Assembly (NCBI GenBank): GCA_030146705.1
Contig: JASLBE010000083.1
Span: 1 to 16,069 of the forward strand
DNA length: 16,069 nt
Origin: Tissierellales bacterium
GTDB lineage: Bacteria; Bacillota; Clostridia; Tissierellales; Tissierellaceae
Direction of reading: 5' to 3'
In this document: one piece after another, positions 1-8,382 of the stretch
How the letters are laid out: every line of letters starts with the position of its first letter
Position numbering within the stretch: position 1 is the first letter of the stretch
Notes under the pieces: generated by a model
Database searches by the model: none
What the model was told of the DNA's origin: nothing
The model's input: the letters and a program-made list of their open reading frames with translations, nothing else
Position numbers and translations under genes: made by a program

Positions 1-141
1 CTAAGATCTTAGTTACAACTCCTGATCCTACTGTTCTTCCACCTTCACGGATTGAGAATCTTAATCCTTCTTCTACTGCTATTGGATTTATTAATTCTAT
101 TATGAATTTTGCGTTGTCTCCTGGCATTACCATTTCTGTTC
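1..141. repeat. Direct terminal repeat, left copy (identical to 15929-16069)
   Basis: The 141 bases match the window's right end without a mismatch. They encode the C-terminal part of EF-Tu. The repeat stops exactly at both window edges. Confidence 0.97.
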
Positions 142-1195
142 CTTCTTCTAATTGGATATCTCCTGTTACGTCTGTTGTTCTAAAGTAAAATTGTGGTCTA
201 TATCCATTGAAGAATGGTGTATGTCTTCCACCTTCTTCTTTGCTTAGTACGTATACTTCTGCTTCGAATTTTGTATGTGGATGAATACTTCCTGGTGCTG
301 CTAGGACTTGTCCTCTTTCTATGTCTTCTCTTGTTACTCCTCTTAGTAATGCTCCTATGTTATCTCCTGCTTGCGCTTCGTTTAACATCTTTCTGAACAT
401 TTCTACTCCTGTTACTACTACTTTTTTAGTTTCATCTGCTAGGCCTACGATTTCTACTTCGTCTCCTGTTTTGATTACTCCTCTTTCTACTCTTCCTGTT
501 GCTACTGTTCCTCTTCCTGTTATTGAGAATACGTCTTCTACTGGCATTAGGAATGGTTGGTCTGTATCTCTTTCTGGTTCTTCTATATATTCATCTACTA
601 CTCCCATTAGTTCCATTATTTTGTCTCCCCATGGTCCTTCTGGTTCTTCGATTGCTTTTAATGCTGATCCTACTATTATTGGTGTATTGTCTCCATCAAA
701 GTCATATTCTGATAGTAATTCTCTTACTTCCATTTCTACTAGTTCGATTAATTCTTCATCGTCTACCATGTCTGCTTTGTTTAAGAATACTATTAGTTTT
801 GGTACTCCTACGTTCCTTGATAATAGTATATGTTCTCTTGTTTGTGGCATTGGTCCGTCTGCTGCTGATACTACTAGAATAGCTCCGTCCATTTGCGCTG
901 CTCCTGTTATCATGTTCTTTACATAGTCAGCATGGCCTGGTGCGTCTATATGTGCATAGTGTCTTTTTTCTGTTTCATATTCTACGTGAGAAGATGATAT
1001 TGTTATTCCTCTTTCTCTTTCTTCTGGTGCGTTGTCTATTTCTTCATAGCTCTTTAAATTAGGATTTTCTTCTGGTAATCTTGTTCCTAATACTCTTGAT
1101 ATTGCTGCTGTTAATGTTGTTTTTCCGTGGTCAACATGGCCTATTGTTCCTATGTTAACATGCGGTTTCGTTCTTTCAAATACTTCCTTACCCAT
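1..1195 (-). CDS. tuf: Elongation factor Tu, copy downstream of fusA (3' end cut by window edge)
   Basis: EF-Tu is the cytosolic GTPase that delivers aminoacyl-tRNA to the ribosomal A site. The reading frame gives 398 residues from ATG at 1193-1195 (MGKEVFERTKPHVNIGTIGH...), preceded by AGGAGG. GTPase motifs are GHVDHGKTT (about 19-27), RGITI (about 62-66), DAPGH (84-88) and NKAD (139-142); domains II and III follow in the usual order. The frame runs into the window edge at VTKIL. By comparison with the other copy only about one more codon and the stop are missing. The gene is last in the str cluster, 43 bases after fusA, with no terminator or clear promoter between them. Oddity: the translated part contains no cysteine, and the two positions usually Cys (DCPGH, NKCD) are Ala. 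The product is certain; the exact C-terminus is not visible. Confidence 0.97.
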   Translation of the reverse strand, partial: MGKEVFERTKPHVNIGTIGHVDHGKTTLTAAISRVLGTRLPEENPNLKSYEEIDNAPEERERGITISSSHVEYETEKRHYAHIDAPGHADYVKNMITGAAQMDGAILVVSAADGPMPQTREHILLSRNVGVPKLIVFLNKADMVDDEELIELVEMEVRELLSEYDFDGDNTPIIVGSALKAIEEPEGPWGDKIMELMGVVDEYIEEPERDTDQPFLMPVEDVFSITGRGTVATGRVERGVIKTGDEVEIVGLADETKKVVVTGVEMFRKMLNEAQAGDNIGALLRGVTREDIERGQVLAAPGSIHPHTKFEAEVYVLSKEEGGRHTPFFNGYRPQFYFRTTDVTGDIQLEEGTEMVMPGDNAKFIIELINPIAVEEGLRFSIREGGRTVGSGVVTKIL

Positions 1196-1238
1196 TGTTC
1201 ATTCCTCCTAAGTTTTTTATTATTTATATTATATAATA

Positions 1239-3329
1239 TTAGTCTTGTCTTCCACTAATTATTTCTTCTGCTATATTTTTTGGTACTGGTTCGTAGTGGT
1301 CAAATTGCATTGAATATACTGCCCTACCTTGAGTGTTTGATCTTAGGTCTGTAGCATATCCAAACATTTTCGCTAGTGGTACATATGCATTTATAACTTG
1401 TGCACCATTTCTAGTTTCCATACCTTCTACCCTACCTCTTCTACCATTGATATCACCTATAACATCACCCATGTATTCTTCTGGAGTGATGATTTCAACC
1501 TTCATTATAGGTTCTAATAGTTGAGGTCCAGCATGGTTTATAGCATCTCTGATTCCCATAGAACCAGCTATTTTATAAGCCATTTCAGATGAGTCTACAT
1601 CATGGTAAGAACCATCATATAAAGTTACCTTTACATCTAGTACAGGATATCCTGCTAATATACCTGATTGAAGAGCTTCTTTTATACCTTCATTAATAGA
1701 GTTTATATATTCTTTAGGTATAGCTCCTCCAACGATTTTATCAACAAATTCATATCCAGAACCATCTTCATCATGTTCTAAAGGTTCAACTTTCAACTTA
1801 CAGTGTCCGTATTGTCCACGACCACCAGATTGTCTAATGTATTTACCTTCTCCTTCAGCAGCCTTAGAAATAGATTCCCTATAAGCTACTTGTGGATCAC
1901 CAACATTAGCTTCAACTTTAAACTCTCTTAGAAGCCTGTCTACTATAATCTCTAAGTGAAGCTCACCCATACCAGCTATTATAGTTTGTCCTGTTTCATC
2001 ATCTGTATAAGTTCTGAAGGTAGGATCTTCTTCAGCTAGTTTTACTAAAGCTCCAGACATTTTATCTTGGTCAGCCTTAGATTTTGGTTCTATAGCTACG
2101 TGGATTACTGGTTCTGGGAATTCCATAGTTTCAAGAACTATTGGATGGTCTTGATCTGCTAAAGTATCACCTGTTCCAGTTTCTTTAAGTCCAACTGCAG
2201 CAGCTATATCTCCTGCATAAACTTCATCAACTTCTTCCCTCTTATTAGCATGCATTAAAAGAATCCTTCCGATTCTTTCTCTTTTTCCAGTTGTAGTATT
2301 TAAAACATAGCTTCCTGCCTTTAATGTACCAGAGTACACTCTGAAGTAAGCAAGTTTACCTACAAATGGATCTGTTACTATTTTAAATGCTAAAGATGAG
2401 AATGGTTCATCATCTGATGCTTTTCTTTCAGATTCAACATCTTCTCCATCTATCTTTTCAATACCTTTTATAGCTGGTATATCAATTGGAGAAGGTAGAT
2501 AGCTTATTATAGCATCTAATAAAGGTTGAACACCCTTATTTTTATAAGCTGTACCACAAAGAGCTGGAGTTATAGCTACAGCTATTGTAGCTGATCTTAT
2601 AGCATCCTTAACTTCGTCTACTGTAAGTTCTTCTCCCTCTAAATATTTCATCATGATATTTTCATCATGGTCAGCTAAAGCTTCAATTAATTTTTCTCTA
2701 TATTCTTGAGCTTGTTCTTTTAATTCTTCTGGTATCTCAGTTATTTCTAAATCTTGACCTAGGTCATCTTTGTATATCCTAGCATTCATATTAACTAAGT
2801 CTACTATACCTTGGAAGTTATCTTCCGCACCTATTGGTAATTGAATAGGTACTGGGTTAGCTCCAAGTCTGTCTTCTATACTTTGGCATGATTTGTAGAA
2901 ATCTGCTCCTACTGTATCCATTTTATTAACAAAAATAAGTCTTGGTACTCCATATTTATCAGCCTGTCTCCAAACTGTTTCTGATTGAGCTTCAACACCA
3001 CTCTTAGCATCAAAAACTGCTACTGCACCATCAAGCACTCTTAGTGACCTTTCAACTTCTACTGTAAAGTCAACATGGCCCGGTGTATCAATAACATTTA
3101 TCCTGTGTCCATCCCAATGAGCTGTAGTTGCTGCTGAAGTAATTGTAATACCTCTTTCTTGCTCTTGTTCCATCCAGTCCATAGTAGCTCCACCATCATG
3201 TGTTTCTCCTATTTTATGGATTTTACCTGTATAGAATAAAATTCTTTCTGTCGTAGTAGTCTTACCTGCGTCAATATGCGCCATTATACCAATATTTCTC
3301 ATTTTACTTATATCTATTTGTCTTGGCAC
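1239..3329 (-). CDS. fusA: Elongation factor G
   Basis: EF-G is the GTPase that drives ribosomal translocation and, with RRF, ribosome recycling. The 696-residue product has the usual bacterial length. Visible motifs are AHIDAGKTT (17-25, P-loop), RGITIT (59-64, switch I Thr62), DTPGHVDF (81-88) and NKMD (135-138), followed by the domain II-V sequence ending at YEPVPKNIAEEIISGRQD. The start is GTG at 3327-3329, giving the family N-terminus MPRQIDISKMRNIGIMAHID, with GAGGAGGAAG just upstream. An out-of-frame ATG at 3343-3345 opens a 13-codon ORF ending at 3304 and is probably chance. It lies 44 bases after rpsG and 43 before tuf, so it is probably co-transcribed with both. No unusual residues were seen in the nucleotide-binding motifs. 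Confidence 0.98.
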   Translation of the reverse strand: MPRQIDISKMRNIGIMAHIDAGKTTTTERILFYTGKIHKIGETHDGGATMDWMEQEQERGITITSAATTAHWDGHRINVIDTPGHVDFTVEVERSLRVLDGAVAVFDAKSGVEAQSETVWRQADKYGVPRLIFVNKMDTVGADFYKSCQSIEDRLGANPVPIQLPIGAEDNFQGIVDLVNMNARIYKDDLGQDLEITEIPEELKEQAQEYREKLIEALADHDENIMMKYLEGEELTVDEVKDAIRSATIAVAITPALCGTAYKNKGVQPLLDAIISYLPSPIDIPAIKGIEKIDGEDVESERKASDDEPFSSLAFKIVTDPFVGKLAYFRVYSGTLKAGSYVLNTTTGKRERIGRILLMHANKREEVDEVYAGDIAAAVGLKETGTGDTLADQDHPIVLETMEFPEPVIHVAIEPKSKADQDKMSGALVKLAEEDPTFRTYTDDETGQTIIAGMGELHLEIIVDRLLREFKVEANVGDPQVAYRESISKAAEGEGKYIRQSGGRGQYGHCKLKVEPLEHDEDGSGYEFVDKIVGGAIPKEYINSINEGIKEALQSGILAGYPVLDVKVTLYDGSYHDVDSSEMAYKIAGSMGIRDAINHAGPQLLEPIMKVEIITPEEYMGDVIGDINGRRGRVEGMETRNGAQVINAYVPLAKMFGYATDLRSNTQGRAVYSMQFDHYEPVPKNIAEEIISGRQD

Positions 3330-3373
3330 AATTCTTCCTCCTCATTAACTCTAAAACAATTGTTTAGGCTATA

Positions 3374-3844
3374 TTAGAATCTATAGTGAGCAAATGCTTT
3401 GTTAGCTTCCGCCATTCTATGCATTTCTTCTTTTCTTCTAACACTAGCTCCCGTTTCGTTTGAAGCATCTAAGATTTCTTTAGCTAATCTTTCAACCATA
3501 GTTTTTTCTCCTCTTTGTCTTGAGAAATTAACTAACCATCTTAATGCTAAAGTTTCTCTTCTTTCTGCTCTTACTTCCATAGGAACTTGATAAGTTGCTC
3601 CTCCGATACGTTTAGCTTTTACTTCTAAAACAGGCATTATATTATTCATAGCTTTGTAGAATACTTCTAGGGCATCTTCATTAGTTTCTTCTTTAACTTT
3701 ATCAAATGCTCCATAAACTATTTTTTCAGCTAATCCTTTTTTACCATCTAACATTATACCGTTTATTAATTTAGTTACAACTAAATCACCATATACTGGA
3801 TCTGCTATAACTTCTCTATTATTTGTACGTTTTTTTCTTGGCAC
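3374..3844 (-). CDS. rpsG: 30S ribosomal protein S7, GTG start
   Basis: S7 is a primary 16S rRNA-binding protein that nucleates the 30S head and lines the E-site mRNA exit. From GTG at 3842-3844 the product is 156 residues, the standard S7 length, starting MPRKKRTNNREVIADPVYGD and ending AFAHYRF. An in-frame ATG seven codons upstream (3863-3865) would give a longer protein, but the Shine-Dalgarno AAGGAGGG lies between that ATG and the GTG, and the longer N-terminus (MVKEGSK) is not like S7; I reject it. fusA follows after 44 bases. The 169-base gap from rpsL is long for this cluster and holds several inverted repeats. In E. coli S7 represses its own translation by binding the rpsL-rpsG spacer; whether that occurs here is not shown. 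Confidence 0.97.
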   Translation of the reverse strand: MPRKKRTNNREVIADPVYGDLVVTKLINGIMLDGKKGLAEKIVYGAFDKVKEETNEDALEVFYKAMNNIMPVLEVKAKRIGGATYQVPMEVRAERRETLALRWLVNFSRQRGEKTMVERLAKEILDASNETGASVRRKEEMHRMAEANKAFAHYRF

Positions 3845-3886
3845 TTTACTTCCCTCCTTAACCATTAAAGTATATTCATTGGTACT

Positions 3887-4008
3887 CGATATTATTTAAA
3901 ATATCGTTGTGCGCCAAAAATGCAGCTCTAAAACACTAATCTATATTAAAAATTAACGAATTAATTTATTGCATTTCTATAGCACTTCATTTGATTTACT
4001 AAATCAAA
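3887..4008 (-). promoter_or_regulatory. rpsL-rpsG spacer with three AT-rich inverted repeats
   Basis: The 169 bases between rpsL and rpsG contain three dyads. The first, at 3990-4008, is a 19-base perfect palindrome (TTTGATTTA/TAAATCAAA around one base) 5 bases past the rpsL stop. The second, at 3950-3967, is a 7-bp A/T stem that on the transcript closes a UUCG loop. The third, at 3887-3906, pairs CGATATT with AATATCG around 6 bases. None is GC-rich with a following long T-run, so none looks like an intrinsic terminator. A weak promoter-like pair (TTGGCG, 17 bases, TAATAT) overlaps the last dyad but I do not call it. The spacer could hold an S7 site, an mRNA processing site or nothing functional. 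Confidence 0.4.
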
Positions 4009-4013
4009 ATTCC

Positions 4014-4424
4014 TTATTTAGGTCTCTTAACTCCATATTTAGATCTAGCTTGTTGTCTATCTTCTACGCCAGAAGCATCTAATGCACCTCTAACTATATG
4101 ATATCTAACACCTGGTAAGTCCTTTACTCTACCACCCCTTATAAGAACAACACTATGCTCTTGTAAGTTGTGTCCTATACCTGGTATATAAGCCATAACC
4201 TCTTCATTATTAGATAACCTTACTCTTGCAACCTTTCTAAGCGCTGAGTTAGGTTTTTTAGGCATCACTGTTCTTACAGCTACACAAACACCTCTTTTTT
4301 GTGGTGAATTAACACTTGTTTGTCTTTTCTTTATGCTGTTAAAGTTTACACCTAAAGCTGGAGATTTTGATTTTTTGTATAAATCTTTTCTTCCTTTTTT
4401 AACTAATTGGTTAATAGTTGGCAT
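4014..4424 (-). CDS. rpsL: 30S ribosomal protein S12
   Basis: S12 sits at the decoding centre of the 30S subunit and controls tRNA selection accuracy. The 136-residue product begins MPTINQLVKKGRKDLYKKSKSPAL, has the longer Gram-positive N-terminal segment compared with about 124 residues in E. coli, and ends RQQARSKYGVKRPK. The loops where streptomycin resistance mutations arise keep their lysines (PKKPNSALRK and GGRVKDLPGVRYH), so a streptomycin-sensitive form is predicted. The residue before PKK is Met where Thr is common. The start ATG follows AGGAGGTG with good spacing. It lies 14 bases after ybxF and is probably translated from the same message. Only the long 169-base spacer to rpsG breaks the tight packing. 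Confidence 0.98.
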   Translation of the reverse strand: MPTINQLVKKGRKDLYKKSKSPALGVNFNSIKKRQTSVNSPQKRGVCVAVRTVMPKKPNSALRKVARVRLSNNEEVMAYIPGIGHNLQEHSVVLIRGGRVKDLPGVRYHIVRGALDASGVEDRQQARSKYGVKRPK

Positions 4425-4438
4425 CTAGGCACCTCCTT

Positions 4439-4696
4439 TTAATTAATATTTGTATTTTTTAACAATGCAGCTGTTGCTGCACCTACATCAATACCACATG
4501 CATCTCCCAGTTCTTTCATTGTATTTAATTCTACAACCTGAACCTTGTTTTCACTAGCTAAGTCCAAGATATCCTCCCTAATGGATTCATCAACATCATT
4601 AGCTATATATAGTATCTCAACCTCATGTGAAGTAAGTGCTCTTTTAACTTGCTTTATTCCGACTACTTTATTTTGAGTCTTTAAATTTGCTACCAT
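4439..4696 (-). CDS. ybxF: L7Ae/YbxF-family K-turn RNA-binding protein
   Basis: An 85-residue member of the L7Ae/L30e/S12e/Gadd45 fold, matching the small YbxF proteins encoded just before rpsL in Bacillota. The central stretch (VKRALTSHEVEILYIANDVDESI) and the late segment with ELGDACGIDVGAATAALL fit the family's RNA-binding fold. YbxF of Bacillus subtilis binds kink-turn RNA in vitro; its physiological target is uncertain, so only RNA binding is inferred. I place the start at ATG 4694-4696 (MVANLKTQNK) because GGGAGG lies 7-8 bases upstream of it. The in-frame ATG at 4718-4720 lies before that Shine-Dalgarno and would add the unlikely MFKKGGCS. It sits 104 bases after rpoC and 14 before rpsL. 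Confidence 0.88.
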   Translation of the reverse strand: MVANLKTQNKVVGIKQVKRALTSHEVEILYIANDVDESIREDILDLASENKVQVVELNTMKELGDACGIDVGAATAALLKNTNIN

Positions 4697-4724
4697 AGAG
4701 CAACCTCCCTTTTTAAACATTTTA

Positions 4725-4754
4725 AAGATTATGTGGATTTCTCCACATAATCTT
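4725..4754 (-). promoter_or_regulatory. 13-bp hairpin with GAAA loop between rpoC and ybxF
   Basis: AAGATTATGTGGA and its perfect complement enclose a 4-base loop that reads GAAA on the transcript. The hairpin lies 46 bases past the rpoC stop and 28 bases before the chosen ybxF start. On the transcribed strand it is followed by TAAAATG, with no T-run, so it is not a standard terminator. It could be a weak attenuator, an RNase processing or stabilising hairpin, or a protein-binding site. Confidence 0.55.
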
Positions 4755-4800
4755 CATGTCTTAAAGTTCACTTCAGTTTACACACTTACATATTCTATCA

Positions 4801-7800
4801 TCAGACTTCTACACTGTCAACATTAATTTCTTCTAATATTTCCATGTTTTCGTCTCCCACTACATCTATATCCCTATATACTCTCATACCAGTTCCTGCT
4901 GGAATTAGTTTACCAATTATTACATTTTCTTTCAGGCCTAGTAAATGGTCTTCCTTTCCTTTAATAGCAGATTCTGTTAGGACTCTAGTAGTTTCTTGGA
5001 AAGAAGCAGCTGATAAGAAAGAATCAGTAGCTAAGGAAGCCTTAGTGATTCCTAGTAAGTCAACTGCACCTTCTGCAGGTTCCTTACCATCTTCTATCAT
5101 TTGCTTATTCACTTCTTCAAACTCATGGACATTTACCAAAGCTCCTGGTAAAAACTCTGTATCTCCAGCTTCTTCTATCTTAACCCTAGCCAGCATTTGC
5201 TTAACTATAATTTCAATATGCTTGTCGTTTATATCTACCCCTTGTAGACGGTAAACCCTTTGTACTTCCTTAACAAGATAGTCCTGAACTCCCCTTACTC
5301 CCTTAATTTTTAAGATTTCATGAGGGTCTACAGAACCTTCTGTTAGTTTGTCCCCAGCTTCAACAAAGTCTCCATCCCTAACTTTTAATATTGAACCAAA
5401 GACAATATTATAAGTTTTAGACTCTCCATTATTAGAAGTAACAATTACCTCTCTCTTCCTTTCGCCTTCAACAATCTTAACAGTACCATCTATTTCTGTT
5501 ACTACTGCTAGACCCTTTGGTTTTCTTGCCTCAAAAAGTTCTTCAATCCTAGGTAAACCTTGAGTAATATCAGCTCCAGCAGCAACCCCACCAGTATGGA
5601 AGGTCCTCATTGTTAACTGGGTACCTGGTTCCCCTATAGATTGAGCTGCTATAATACCAACTGATTCTCCCATATGGACCTTATCACCAGTTGCTAAGTT
5701 TCTACCATAGCAATGGGCACAAACTCCAAACTTAGCCTTACAGCCTAGTACCGATCTTATTTTAACAGTTTCTATACCAACTGCCTCTATATACTCAGCC
5801 TCTTCTTCACTTATCATATCTCCACCCTTAACTATAACTTCCCCAGTTTCTGGATGAACTATATCTTCAACTGAATATCTTCCTTCAATCCTATCCTTAA
5901 GTTCTTCTATTACTTCCCTACCTTCCTTAAAGGCAGAAACTTCTAAATAGTAGTCTGTATGGCAGTCTTCTTCTCTTACAATTACATCCTGACTTACATC
6001 TACTAGTCTCCTAGTTAAATAACCTGAATCGGCAGTCCTAAGAGCAGTATCTGCTAGTCCCTTCCTGGAACCGTGGGTAGATATGAAGAATTCAAGAACT
6101 GATAAACCTTCCCTAAAGTTAGACATTATAGGAACTTCTATTGTTTGTCCTGATGCAGAAGCCATAAGCCCCCTCATACCAGCCAGCTGCCTAATTTGGT
6201 TAACACTACCCCTAGCACCAGATACTGCCATGACGTTTATATTATTAGCAGGATCCATACTTCCCATTAAAGCATCTGTTAGGTCATCAGTAGCCTTGTT
6301 CCATATGTTTATAACTTTTTCATATCTCTCATCATCAGAGATAAACCCTCTTCTATATAATTTTTCAAACTTATCTACTTCTTCTTCAGCAGCATCTATT
6401 ATATGTTTTTTAGCTTCTGGAACCTTAATATCATTCATAGAAACTGATACTGCACCCTGAGTAGAATACTTAAATCCTATACTTTTTAAATTGTCTAAAA
6501 CCTTGGCAGTTATAGAGTTTCCATGCTTACTATAGCACTTAGCAACTATTAGCCCTAAGGTTTTTTTATCTACTGTACGATCTATTTCAAGTTTATACTT
6601 ACTTTCCTCATCTTCCTGCCTGTTTACAAATCCTAAATCCTGAGGAATTTGTTGGTTAAATATAAACCTTCCAACTGTAGACTTAACAATATGTCCAACC
6701 CCATCATCATCAGATATTCTAACCCTTACAAATTCATGTATATCAACTTGCTTGTTAAAGTAAGCTAACATCATCTCATCATAATCTTTAAATATTTTCA
6801 TATCTTCTTTTGCTGGTTCTTCCTCGTAAGTTACAGTCAAGTAATAGGCTCCAAGAACCATATCTTGAGTAGGTGTTGTTATTGGCTTACCATCTTTTGG
6901 AGCCAAAATATTATTTGTAGATAGCATTAAAAGCCTAGCTTCTGCTTGTGCCTCCATTGATAATGGTAAATGGACAGCCATTTGGTCACCATCAAAGTCC
7001 GCATTATAAGCTGTACAAACAAGTGGATGAAGTTTTATAGCCTTTCCTTCAACTAAAACTGGTTCAAAAGCTTGGATACCCAGTCTATGAAGTGTCGGAG
7101 CCCTGTTTAGCATTACCGGATGGTCTTTAATAACTTCATCTAGGACATCCCAAACCTCTGCCCTTCCTCTTTCAACCATTCTTTTGGCTGATTTTATATT
7201 ATGGGCTTGTTCATTTTCTACAAGTTTCTTCATAATAAATGGTTTAAAGAGTTCAAGAGCCATTGTCTTTGGCAGTCCACATTGGTAAAACTTAAGTTCA
7301 GGACCTACTACTATTACTGAACGGCCTGAATAGTCTACCCTTTTTCCTAGTAAGTTTTGCCTAAACCTACCTTGCTTACCCTTAAGCATATCTGATAAGG
7401 ATTTTAAAGGCCTGTTGCCTGGACCAGTAACTGGCCTACCCCTTCTTCCGTTATCTATAAGGGCATCTACAGATTCTTGTAGCATTCTTTTTTCATTTCT
7501 TACTATAATTTCTGGTGCTCCAAGATCTAATAATCTTTTAAGCCTATTGTTTCTGTTTATAACCCTTCTATATAGGTCATTCATATCAGATGTTGCAAAC
7601 CTACCACCATCTAATTGAACCATTGGTCTTAAATCAGGCGGAATTACTGGTATAGCATCTAGGATTAACCACTCTGGCTTGTTTCCAGACTCCCTAAAAG
7701 CTTCAACAACTTCTAGCCTTCTAGTAATCCTAATCCTCCTTTGACCTCTCGCTTCCTTAAGTTCAGCCCTTAATTCTTTGGCTTCCTTATCCAGGTCTAT

Positions 7801-8343
7801 CTTAGCTAATAATTCTTTAATAGCCTCTGCCCCCATAGCAGCCCTAAATTTACCTGGATATTCCTTAGAAGCTTCCCTGTATTCTGCCTCTGTTAATAAT
7901 TGTTTCTCTTCTAAAGATGTGTCTTCTTGTTCTATTACTATATATGAAGCAAAGTATAATACCTTCTCAAGAGACCTTGGTGACATATCCATCAAAAGTC
8001 CCATCCTACTAGGTATCCCTTTGAAGTACCATATGTGAGATACTGGAGCTGCAAGTTCTATATGGCCTAGTCTCTCTCTACGAACCTTAGACTTAGTAAC
8101 CTCAACTCCACACTTATCACATACTATACCCTTATATTGAATCCTCTTGTATTTTCCACAATTACATTCCCAGTCTTTTGCTGGTCCAAAAATCTTTTCA
8201 CAAAACAAACCTTCTTTTTCTGGTTTTAATGTTCTATAGTTTATAGTTTCTGGTTTTTTCACCTCACCCTTTGACCAACCTCTAATTTGTTCTGGTGAAG
8301 CTAAACCTATTCTTATTGAATCAAATTTATTAAATTCAAACAA
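4801..8343 (-). CDS. rpoC: RNA polymerase beta' subunit, TTG start
   Basis: Beta' forms, with beta, the catalytic cleft of RNA polymerase. The 1180-residue product has the compact Gram-positive architecture. The N-terminal zinc site is C60, C62, C75, C78 (CNCGKY...CDKC). The active-site loop NADFDGDQ is at 447-454, with Mg-binding Asp449, Asp451 and Asp453. The second zinc cluster shows CKAKFGVCAHC, and the trigger-loop region GEPGTQLTMRTFHTGG follows soon after. No large insertion is seen in the trigger loop. The start is TTG at 8341-8343; the next residues MFEFNKFDSIRIGLASPEQI are the conserved family N-terminus and no in-frame ATG or GTG fits better. The Shine-Dalgarno AAGGAG can pair with the start region. 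It is 39 bases after rpoB, so the two are surely co-transcribed. Confidence 0.98.
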   Translation of the reverse strand: MFEFNKFDSIRIGLASPEQIRGWSKGEVKKPETINYRTLKPEKEGLFCEKIFGPAKDWECNCGKYKRIQYKGIVCDKCGVEVTKSKVRRERLGHIELAAPVSHIWYFKGIPSRMGLLMDMSPRSLEKVLYFASYIVIEQEDTSLEEKQLLTEAEYREASKEYPGKFRAAMGAEAIKELLAKIDLDKEAKELRAELKEARGQRRIRITRRLEVVEAFRESGNKPEWLILDAIPVIPPDLRPMVQLDGGRFATSDMNDLYRRVINRNNRLKRLLDLGAPEIIVRNEKRMLQESVDALIDNGRRGRPVTGPGNRPLKSLSDMLKGKQGRFRQNLLGKRVDYSGRSVIVVGPELKFYQCGLPKTMALELFKPFIMKKLVENEQAHNIKSAKRMVERGRAEVWDVLDEVIKDHPVMLNRAPTLHRLGIQAFEPVLVEGKAIKLHPLVCTAYNADFDGDQMAVHLPLSMEAQAEARLLMLSTNNILAPKDGKPITTPTQDMVLGAYYLTVTYEEEPAKEDMKIFKDYDEMMLAYFNKQVDIHEFVRVRISDDDGVGHIVKSTVGRFIFNQQIPQDLGFVNRQEDEESKYKLEIDRTVDKKTLGLIVAKCYSKHGNSITAKVLDNLKSIGFKYSTQGAVSVSMNDIKVPEAKKHIIDAAEEEVDKFEKLYRRGFISDDERYEKVINIWNKATDDLTDALMGSMDPANNINVMAVSGARGSVNQIRQLAGMRGLMASASGQTIEVPIMSNFREGLSVLEFFISTHGSRKGLADTALRTADSGYLTRRLVDVSQDVIVREEDCHTDYYLEVSAFKEGREVIEELKDRIEGRYSVEDIVHPETGEVIVKGGDMISEEEAEYIEAVGIETVKIRSVLGCKAKFGVCAHCYGRNLATGDKVHMGESVGIIAAQSIGEPGTQLTMRTFHTGGVAAGADITQGLPRIEELFEARKPKGLAVVTEIDGTVKIVEGERKREVIVTSNNGESKTYNIVFGSILKVRDGDFVEAGDKLTEGSVDPHEILKIKGVRGVQDYLVKEVQRVYRLQGVDINDKHIEIIVKQMLARVKIEEAGDTEFLPGALVNVHEFEEVNKQMIEDGKEPAEGAVDLLGITKASLATDSFLSAASFQETTRVLTESAIKGKEDHLLGLKENVIIGKLIPAGTGMRVYRDIDVVGDENMEILEEINVDSVEV

Positions 8344-8358
8344 GGAGCGTCTCTCCTT
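8342..8358 (-). promoter_or_regulatory. Hairpin covering the rpoC Shine-Dalgarno and start codon
   Basis: The Shine-Dalgarno AAGGAG (8353-8358) is perfectly complementary to CTCCTT (8342-8347), separated by 5 bases. The second arm includes the first two bases of the TTG start codon. The 6-bp stem would hide both initiation signals, and the start codon itself is weak, so a translational brake or coupling to rpoB translation is possible. Confidence 0.5.
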
Positions 8359-8382
8359 TCTTAAAAATATTATTGAAATCCC

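Noticed and set aside
321..926. 201-residue plus-strand ORF antisense to tuf
   Set aside because: It mirrors the tuf codons on the opposite strand, is rich in Ser/Thr/Pro/Leu with low complexity, and matches no family. tuf is clearly the coding strand.
3354..3365. 12-base palindrome AAACAATTGTTT between rpsG and fusA
   Set aside because: It is short, AT-rich and without a U-tail, and such palindromes are expected by chance at this base composition.
4791..4820. TTGACA in the end of rpoC followed by TAGAAT, as a promoter for ybxF
   Set aside because: The spacer is only 14 bases; at 17 bases the -10 would be AATATG. The TTGACA is explained by the Val-Asp-Ser codons at the rpoC end.
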